A stretch of 64,000 nt of DNA from Micromonospora marina (lineage in GTDB: Bacteria; Actinomycetota; Actinomycetes; Mycobacteriales; Micromonosporaceae), in NCBI RefSeq assembly GCF_900091565.1, contig NZ_FMCV01000028.1, forward strand, positions 1 to 64,000, written 5' to 3'. Made by a program: the position numbers and the translations under genes. How positions within the stretch are numbered: the stretch's first letter is position 1; every line of letters starts with the position of its first letter. Below the pieces are notes generated by a model that was not told where the DNA came from, did no database searches, and saw nothing but the letters and a program-made list of their open reading frames with translations. Shown here piece by piece: positions 58,304 through 64,000 of the stretch.

Positions 58304-59983
58304 ATGGACGCGACCGCCCAGCGACCCTGGACCCGTAGCTACGCACCCGGGGTGCCGGCCGACATCGCCGAGCCGGACGGCTCGCTCGTCGACCTGCTCG
58401 ACGAGGCTGCCGGGCGGTTCGGTCCCCGGGTCGCGCTCGACTTCTACGGCGCCACCACCACGTTCACCGAACTGGCCGACCAGGTGGCCCGCGCCGCCGA
58501 GGCACTACGCCGGCTCGGCGTCGGCCCGGGCGACCGGGTCGCCCTGGTGCTGCCGAACTGCCCGCAACACGTGGTCGCGTTCTACGCCGTGCTGCGCCTC
58601 GGCGCGGTGGTCGTCGAGCACAACCCGCTGTACACCGCCGACGAACTGGACCGGCAGCTCACCGACCACGGCGCTGTCGTCGCGATCGCGTGGGACAAGG
58701 TCGCGCCGCTGGTGGCGGGACGCGGCGCCGTGCGTACCGTGGTGGCGGTCGACCTGACCGCGGCGTTGCCGCGGCTCAAGCGGTGGGCGCTGCGGATGCC
58801 GCTGCCGAAGGTCCGCGCCGCCCGCTCCGCGATGACCGCCCCCGCGCCCGGTGCCCTGCCCTGGTCGGAGCTGGTCGCCGCCGCCGGGCCGCTGCCCGCC
58901 GGGCATCCCGCGCCGGCGGTCGGGGACGTGGCGCTGCTGCAGTACACCGGCGGCACCACCGGCGAGCCCAAGGGCGCGGTCCTGACCCACCGCAACCTGC
59001 GCGCCAACGCCGCGCAGGGCCGGGCCTGGGTCCCGGGCCTGCGCGACGGCGCCGAGACGGTGTACGCGGTGCTGCCGCTGTTCCACGCCTACGGACTGAC
59101 GCTCTGCCTCACCTTCGCCGTGAGCATCGGGGCGACACTCGTGCTGTTCCCCCGCTTCGACGCCGACCAGGTGCTCGACGCCGTCCGCCGCCGCCCGCCG
59201 ACGTTCCTGCCCGCCGTACCGCCGGTCTACGCGAAGCTCGCCACCGTCGCCCGCGAACGCGGCGTCGACCTCACCTCCATCCGGTACGCGATCTCCGGCG
59301 CGATGTCGCTGCCACCGGCCACCGTGGAGCTGTGGGAGCAGGTGACCGGCGGCCTGCTGGTCGAGGGATACGGCATGACCGAGACGTCCCCGATCACGGT
59401 GGGCAACCCGGTCGCGCCGACCCGCCGGCCCGGCACCGTGGGCGTGCCGTTCCCCTCCACCGACGCGCGCATCGTCGACCCGGAGGACCCGACCCGCGAC
59501 CGCGCGCCGGGCGAGGCCGGCGAGCTGCTGGTCCGCGGCCCGCAGGTGTTCTCCGGCTACTGGCACCGCCCGGAGGAGACGGCCAAGGTGCTGCTGCCGG
59601 GCGGTTGGATGCGTACCGGCGACATCGTCACCATGGACGCCGACGGCTTCATCACGGTGGTCGACCGGATCAAGGAACTGATCATCACCGGCGGCTTCAA
59701 CGTCTACCCGTCCGAGGTGGAGGAGGCGCTGCGCCGCATCCCGTACGTACGCGAGGCCGCCGCCGTGGGACTGCCCACCGGCGACGGCGAGGAGGTCGTC
59801 GCCGCCGTGGTGATCGACCCGGCGGTGGCCGTGACGCCGGAGGCGATCCGGACCTCGTGCCGCACCCACCTGGCCGGATACAAGGTGCCGCGCCGGATCG
59901 TGATCGTCGACGAGCTGCCGTACTCCCAGATCGGCAAGATCCTGCGCCGCGAGGTACGCGAACGGCTGCTCGCGGGCCGCTGA
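58304..59983 (+). CDS. Long-chain acyl-CoA ligase (FadD type)
   Basis: 559 residues from ATG 58304 after GAGGAG. The adenylate-forming motifs are intact: LLQYTGGTTGEPKGAVLTHRN (P-loop), GYGMTETSP, YWHRPEETAKVLLPGGWMRTGD and GFNVYPSEVEEAL, ending SQIGKILRREVRERL with the catalytic Lys. It would activate a fatty acid with ATP and CoA. Probably monocistronic; an operator-like palindrome lies upstream, and a hairpin lies 139-166 bases after the stop. Confidence 0.92.
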   Translation: MDATAQRPWTRSYAPGVPADIAEPDGSLVDLLDEAAGRFGPRVALDFYGATTTFTELADQVARAAEALRRLGVGPGDRVALVLPNCPQHVVAFYAVLRLGAVVVEHNPLYTADELDRQLTDHGAVVAIAWDKVAPLVAGRGAVRTVVAVDLTAALPRLKRWALRMPLPKVRAARSAMTAPAPGALPWSELVAAAGPLPAGHPAPAVGDVALLQYTGGTTGEPKGAVLTHRNLRANAAQGRAWVPGLRDGAETVYAVLPLFHAYGLTLCLTFAVSIGATLVLFPRFDADQVLDAVRRRPPTFLPAVPPVYAKLATVARERGVDLTSIRYAISGAMSLPPATVELWEQVTGGLLVEGYGMTETSPITVGNPVAPTRRPGTVGVPFPSTDARIVDPEDPTRDRAPGEAGELLVRGPQVFSGYWHRPEETAKVLLPGGWMRTGDIVTMDADGFITVVDRIKELIITGGFNVYPSEVEEALRRIPYVREAAAVGLPTGDGEEVVAAVVIDPAVAVTPEAIRTSCRTHLAGYKVPRRIVIVDELPYSQIGKILRREVRERLLAGR

Positions 59984-60121
59984 CCCGGGCCGCCCGTTCA
60001 CCGGCCAGGCGGGGAGGGTGGACGGGCGTCCATGGTGGATTCACGGGGCAGGTCGGTCGGTCGTTACCTCATGCGCCTGGCCGGCGGCGGGGTGTTCCTG
60101 CTCAAGCGCTCCGGCCCCGAC

Positions 60122-60149
60122 CGGAGGGCGGGCTGCGTTCCGCCCTCCG
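60122..60149 (+). terminator. Hairpin after the acyl-CoA ligase gene
   Basis: Perfect 10-base arms CGGAGGGCGG (60122-60131) and CCGCCCTCCG (60140-60149) with an 8-base loop, lying in the spacer before the winged-helix gene. Confidence 0.65.
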
Positions 60150-60211
60150 CGCGCTGACGTACCGGACCGCGCTGCACCGGACGTGTCGGTGCCGCCGCCT
60201 ACGCTGTGGAC

Positions 60212-61348
60212 ATGATCGACAGGCGTCAGGTGCTGAACTTCCGGATCCGGGCCCAGCAGCTCGACCGGGCCGAGGGGTCGCTCGCCGACACCGCCGTGCT
60301 CGACATCGGCGTGCAGGACACCGGTCCCGACGGCGGCCGATGGGCGCTCGCCGCACGCGGGGTCGACGTGACCCCGCTGAGCGGTGCCGACCTGGCCCTG
60401 CTCTGGACCGTACGCGGCGCGCCGCACCTCTACCGCCGGGCCGACGTGGGCACGGTCGCCGCCGCGGTCGAGCCGTTCTCCGACGCCGACGCGGGCAAGC
60501 GCATCTACGACGCGGCGAAACCGTTGAAGGCGGCAGGCATCGGCATTCTCGCCGCGCTCGACGAGGTGGCCGCGCGGATGCGGGAGATCGTCGGTCGGCC
60601 GACGGTCAAGGGCGAGGTCTCCGGCCGCCTGGCCGACGTGATGCCCGAGCCCTACCTGCGGTTCTGCCGGCCGTGCAACGCGACCCACCTCTACGAGATG
60701 CCGTTCCGGCTGGCCGCCGCGCGGGCCGGGCTGGAGCTGCGGCTCGGCACCTCACCGCCGGTCCTGGAACGCATCCCCGGGTTCCGTCCCGCCGCCGCGC
60801 CCGGCGACCGGTTCGACCTCGTCCGCGCCTACCTGCGGCTGCTCGGCCCGGCCACCCCGAAGCACGTGGCCGACTACCTCGACGCCCCGGTCAAGGAGGT
60901 GAAGGCCCGCTGGCCGAGCGACGCGGTCGAGGTGAGCGTCGACGGCGAGACGCGCTGGCTGCTCGCTGCCGACGAGGCCGCGCTGGCGTCGGCCGAGACC
61001 ACGGCGACCCGCCTGCTCGGCCCGTTCGACCTGTTCCTCCAGGCGAAGGACCGGGCGACGCTGGTGCCGGACGCGGCTCGGGTCAAGGAGCTGTGGCCGG
61101 TGCTCGGCCGCCCCGGCGCCGTCCTCGTCGACGGCGACGTGGCCGGCACCTGGCGCCCCCGCAGGTCCGGCCGCTCCCTCACGGTCACGGTCCAGCCGTG
61201 GCGCAAGCTCACCGGCAGCGCCCGCGACGCGGTCGTCGTGGAGGCGGAGCGGCTCGCCGCATACCGGGGTGTGCCGCTGGCCGGCGTCGACGTCGAGGGC
61301 GACCGGCGCGTGCTCGACCGGATCGCGGCAAGGCACCCGGACGCGTAG
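60212..61348 (+). CDS. Winged-helix protein of the AlkZ/HTH_42 DNA-glycosylase-like family
   Basis: 378 residues from ATG 60212 (GTG 60206 is possible). The order of elements fits the DUF1006/HTH_42 family, which includes the AlkZ and YcaQ interstrand-crosslink and alkyl-base glycosylases. It runs from DRRQVLNFRIRAQQLDRAEG through GVQDTGP...RWALAARGVDVTPLSG to winged-helix repeats (YLRLLGPATPKHVADYLDAP). LLGPFDLFLQAKDR and RRVLDRIAARH mark the C-terminal half. I cannot confirm the catalytic Gln pair, so activity is inferred. No crosslinking-natural-product cluster is known nearby. Confidence 0.75.
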   Translation: MIDRRQVLNFRIRAQQLDRAEGSLADTAVLDIGVQDTGPDGGRWALAARGVDVTPLSGADLALLWTVRGAPHLYRRADVGTVAAAVEPFSDADAGKRIYDAAKPLKAAGIGILAALDEVAARMREIVGRPTVKGEVSGRLADVMPEPYLRFCRPCNATHLYEMPFRLAAARAGLELRLGTSPPVLERIPGFRPAAAPGDRFDLVRAYLRLLGPATPKHVADYLDAPVKEVKARWPSDAVEVSVDGETRWLLAADEAALASAETTATRLLGPFDLFLQAKDRATLVPDAARVKELWPVLGRPGAVLVDGDVAGTWRPRRSGRSLTVTVQPWRKLTGSARDAVVVEAERLAAYRGVPLAGVDVEGDRRVLDRIAARHPDA

Positions 61349-61357
61349 ACCGCCACG

Positions 61358-61996
61358 TCAGCGGTGGGCGAAGACGAAGCCGCCTTCGACGTCCGGGGCG
61401 GGGTGATGCGTCATCTCGGCCTCGACGGTGAACCCGGCGTCGGTCAGCCAGGCCGCGACCCGCTCCGGCCGGCGGCGGTGCACGTGGACGTGCATCGGAT
61501 GCCCGCCGTATCCCCGCGTCTTGAGCCGGCTTCCGTCACCGGCGTGGAACCCGAGCAGCACGACCCCGCCGGGCCGCAGCACCCGGTGGAATCCGGCGAG
61601 GACGGCGGGCACCTCGTCGTCCGGCACGTGGATCAGCGAGAACCAGGCGAGCAACCCGGTCAGCTGCCCGTCGGTGAGGTCGAGACGGGTCATCGAGCCC
61701 ACCTCGAAACGCAGGCCCGGGTGGTCGCGCCGGGCCACGTCGATCATCACCGGTGACAGATCGATGCCGAACGCGCTCAGACCCAGATCATGCAGATGAC
61801 GGGTGATCCGTCCCGGTCCGCATCCGACGTCCGCCACCGGCCCGGTCCCCCGCGCCCGGACCAGCTCGGCGAAGAGCGCGAGGATGCCGCGCTGGAACGG
61901 CTCGTTCGCCAGGGCGTCGCGCAGCAGGTCGGCATAATCGACCGCCACCGTGTCGTAGGAGGTGCGGGTGTCGTCCAGCCAGCCGGTGTCGCTCAC
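61358..61996 (-). CDS. Class I SAM-dependent methyltransferase
   Basis: 212 residues from GTG 61996. The core reads VADVGCGPGRITRHLHDLGLSAFGIDLSP and LLAWFSLIHVPDDEVPAVLAGFHRVLRPGG, standard motifs I to III. The N-terminus TGWLDDTRTSYDTVAVDYADLLRD is typical of a large actinobacterial subgroup of unknown substrate. It diverges from the next methyltransferase with a 39-base spacer, so the two probably share a promoter region. Confidence 0.86.
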   Translation of the reverse strand: MSDTGWLDDTRTSYDTVAVDYADLLRDALANEPFQRGILALFAELVRARGTGPVADVGCGPGRITRHLHDLGLSAFGIDLSPVMIDVARRDHPGLRFEVGSMTRLDLTDGQLTGLLAWFSLIHVPDDEVPAVLAGFHRVLRPGGVVLLGFHAGDGSRLKTRGYGGHPMHVHVHRRRPERVAAWLTDAGFTVEAEMTHHPAPDVEGGFVFAHR

Positions 61997-62035
61997 GCCG
62001 CGCACGATAGCCGCGAACGACGGACCGGTGGTGGA

Positions 62036-62815
62036 ATGATGACCGGCATGCCGGATCGGGCGTTGAGCTTCGGGGCGGCAGCGCGGGCGTACGAGCGGTT
62101 CCGGCCCGGCTATCCGGAGGAACTGGCCGATCTGGTGCTGGCGTACGCGGGCCGACCCGTCCGGACCGCATTGGAGATCGGCGCCGGGACCGGCAAGGCG
62201 ACCCGGCTGTTCGCCCGGCGCGGCATCACGGTCACCGCCACCGACCCGGACCCCGCGATGCTCGCCGAGCTGCGCCGGCACGTCCCCGCGGACGTGCGGG
62301 TCCGGCAGGCCGCGTTCGAACAGTTGCGCGCCGACGAGCGCCACGACCTGGTGTACGCGGCGGCGGCCCTGCACTGGACGGCCCCGCACCGGCGGTGGGA
62401 GCGGATCGCCGGGCTGCTCACGCCCGGCGGCGTGTTCGCCTCCTTCGGCGGGCCGCTGCGGCTGGCCGATCCGGCTGTGCGCGACGCGGTGGCCGTGGCC
62501 CGGTCCGCGTACCTCGCCGACGACGAGATCCCGTCCCCGGACGGGACGCCACCGGCGGCCCGGATGCAGTGGCCCGGCACCGAGCTACGCGCATGCGGGT
62601 GGTTCACCGACGTGCGCCAGTCGGAGATCCCGCGGCGGATCACCGTGTGCGCCGACGACTACGTCGGTGTCCTGTCGACCGTCTCGGCCTATCTCGAACT
62701 GCCTCCGCCCGTACGCGAGCAGGTGTTCGACCGCATCCGGGACGTCCTGCCCGGCACGGTCGAGGTCACCGCCGACGTCACTGTGCACCTGGCGCGGCGG
62801 ACGTCGCAGCCCTGA
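62036..62815 (+). CDS. Class I SAM-dependent methyltransferase
   Basis: 259 residues from ATG 62036; ATG 62039 and 62048 are alternatives. AARAYERFRPGYPEELADLV is the family opening, LEIGAGTGKATRLFARRGITVTATDPD the SAM loop, and AAALHWTAPHRRWERIAGLLTPGGVFASF the catalytic-side strand. The substrate is unknown. It is not closely similar to the divergent neighbour. Confidence 0.86.
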   Translation: MMTGMPDRALSFGAAARAYERFRPGYPEELADLVLAYAGRPVRTALEIGAGTGKATRLFARRGITVTATDPDPAMLAELRRHVPADVRVRQAAFEQLRADERHDLVYAAAALHWTAPHRRWERIAGLLTPGGVFASFGGPLRLADPAVRDAVAVARSAYLADDEIPSPDGTPPAARMQWPGTELRACGWFTDVRQSEIPRRITVCADDYVGVLSTVSAYLELPPPVREQVFDRIRDVLPGTVEVTADVTVHLARRTSQP

Positions 62816-62906
62816 TCGACCGGCCCCGGGTGATCCTTGACGCCACCGCGCCGGAAGACCACCCGAAGATTTACGCGGACGAGGGAACTTCCCGACACAC
62901 CTGGCC

Positions 62907-63001
62907 GACTACTCGATCGGGAGACGGCAACCGGGCAGCCCATGGCTCGACGGGCACGAGCCACCCCGCACCAAAAGCCCATATTTTCGATCGGAGTAGT
63001 C
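62907..63001 (+). promoter_or_regulatory. Leader with long-range inverted repeat across the PepSY gene ribosome site
   Basis: GACTACTCGATCG (62907-62919) can pair with CGATCGGAGTAGTC (62988-63001) with one bulged base. The second arm contains the GGAG ribosome site and ends at the base before ATG 63003, so pairing would hide the start. The ~68 bases between the arms include an A/T-rich stretch near 62981. Confidence 0.45.
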
Positions 63002-63002
63002 G

Positions 63003-64000
63003 ATGTCCGTCACCGAACTGTCCGGCGATCCCGCGCCGGGCACCTCCACCGCCGCGTCGGCCGCTCGGCCGGGCCGCCAGCCCACGCCGTTCGCCGCGCT
63101 GCTGACCCGGCTGCACTTCTACGCCGGCATCCTGGTTGCCCCCTTCCTGCTGGTCGCCGCCCTGACCGGCCTGGCATACACCATCACCCCGCAACTGGAC
63201 CAGGCCCTCTACGGCGACCGGCTGACCGTGGCCGCCGTCGGTGACCAGCCGAAGACCCTCGCCCAACAGGTCACCGCCGCACGGGCCGCGCACCCCGACG
63301 GCACCATCGCCGCCGTGGCGCCCGGCACCGGCGACCGGACCACCCAGGTGGTGTTCTCGCTCGAGGAACTCGGCGACAAGCAGCACACCGTCTACGTCGA
63401 CCCGTACACCGGCGAGGTGACCGGGCAGCTCACCACCTGGTTCGGCTCCACCCCGGCCACCACCTGGCTCGACGACCTGCACCGCAACCTGCACCTCGGC
63501 GAGGTCGGCCGGCATTACTCCGAGATCGCCGCCAGCTGGTTGTGGGTCCTCGTTCTCGGCGGGGTAGTCCTGTGGTGGCGCCGCCGCAGCGCCACCCGCG
63601 CCCGGACGGCACACCTGCTCGTGCCGGACCTGACCGCCCGCAAGGGAGTCCGCCGTACCCGGGGCTGGCACGCCACCACCGGTGTCTGGCTCGCGGTCGG
63701 CCTGCTGTTCCTCTCCGCCACCGGCCTGACCTGGTCCCGGTACGCCGGCGCGAACTTCAGCACCGGCCTGGACACCCTGCGCGCCGGCACGCCCGCACTC
63801 TCCGCCACCGTTGACGGCGTGGCCGCGCCCGCGGGCGGCGGTGAGCACCAGCACGGTGGCGCGGATACCGGCACGGCGGACAGTCCGGCGTCCTACGACA
63901 ACGTGCTGGCCTCCGCGCGCCGCGCCGGACTCTCGGGACCGGTGGAGATCAGCCCTGCGGCGGAGCCCGGCCTGGCCTGGACCGTCGCCCAGGTCGACAA
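63003..64000 (+). CDS. PepSY-associated membrane protein (PiuB-like), N-terminal part
   Basis: Cut by the right edge; 332 residues are visible. LLTRLHFYAGILVAPFLLVAALTG is the first PepSY_TM helix with its LHxxAG signature. A PepSY-like periplasmic segment (VYVDPYTGEVTGQL) and LDDLHRNLHLGEVGRHYSEIAASWLWVLV follow, the last with the conserved His pair. GWHATTGVWLAVGLLFLSATG is the third helix. Such proteins are often iron-regulated reductase-like membrane proteins. A His/Gly-rich insert (GGGEHQHGGAD) might bind metal. ATG 63003 is preceded by GGAG. Confidence 0.85.
   Translation, partial: MSVTELSGDPAPGTSTAASAARPGRQPTPFAALLTRLHFYAGILVAPFLLVAALTGLAYTITPQLDQALYGDRLTVAAVGDQPKTLAQQVTAARAAHPDGTIAAVAPGTGDRTTQVVFSLEELGDKQHTVYVDPYTGEVTGQLTTWFGSTPATTWLDDLHRNLHLGEVGRHYSEIAASWLWVLVLGGVVLWWRRRSATRARTAHLLVPDLTARKGVRRTRGWHATTGVWLAVGLLFLSATGLTWSRYAGANFSTGLDTLRAGTPALSATVDGVAAPAGGGEHQHGGADTGTADSPASYDNVLASARRAGLSGPVEISPAAEPGLAWTVAQVD

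Noticed and set aside
60032..60157. 41-codon frame in the spacer before the winged-helix gene
   Set aside because: It runs through the perfect 10-base-arm hairpin at 60122-60149 and has no near ribosome site or recognisable family; more likely a 3' untranslated region.

Overview
The window is very GC-rich actinobacterial chromosome with strong third-position GC bias, GTG and TTG starts, and actinomycete-restricted families (XRE-DUF5753 and DUF397 regulators, DUF574 methyltransferase, DUF6510, EccB, a PASTA-less Ser/Thr kinase). A GTTAA(T/C)A(A/G)GGGGCCC intergenic repeat at 18.07 kb is of a kind I associate with Micromonosporaceae, so a Micromonospora-like host is the best guess (inference).

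Layout. 0-19.8 kb is ordinary accessory/housekeeping sequence: the end of a C39-like peptidase, a family 2 glycosyltransferase, a DUF6510/flavin-reductase/molybdopterin-oxidoreductase trio, terC behind a probable Mn2+ (yybP-ykoY) riboswitch, a CaiB-type CoA-transferase, small DUF proteins, a pirin, a MazG-like and a DedA protein, a nitrilase-like hydrolase, a kinase, regulators, a GGDEF protein, a PemK-like protein, a serpin-like protein and a decayed DUF885 gene.

19.9-47.5 kb is a leftward biosynthetic operon of nine genes, mostly joined by overlapping stop/start codons (four GTGA overlaps, one ATGA, one TGATG). In order of transcription: A-T-KS (no AT), thioesterase fused to a LanB-like domain, a second LanB-like protein, A-T-C-T, PKS KS-AT-KR-DH-ACP, a SyrP-like Fe/2-oxoglutarate hydroxylase, an MbtH-like protein, C-A-T with an Asn-like code, and C-A-T-TE-MFS with a Ser code. 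This hybrid NRPS/PKS line carries two tandem lantibiotic-dehydratase-like proteins but no precursor peptide. It also has a terminal thioesterase whose nucleophile is Cys, and an exporter fused to the last synthetase. It is the most interesting system here. A plausible model (inference) is that the LanB-like proteins use aminoacyl-tRNA to glutamylate, dehydrate or extend a carrier-bound intermediate. The hydroxylated Asn and the Ser would be the last two residues before thioesterase release and export.

47.8-64 kb resumes ordinary genes: DUF2267, a molybdopterin oxidoreductase running into a decayed transporter, methyltransferases, eccB, and a sulfide/persulfide detoxification locus. That locus has a CstR-like repressor, a CstB-like persulfide dioxygenase-rhodanese, a rhodanese/YgaP-like protein and a TauE exporter, with matching palindromic operators before the first two genes. 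Then come a spermidine-synthase-like protein, an acyl-CoA ligase behind a palindromic operator, an AlkZ-like winged-helix protein, two more methyltransferases and the start of a PepSY membrane protein cut by the window edge. I saw no tRNA, rRNA, CRISPR array or intact insertion sequence.
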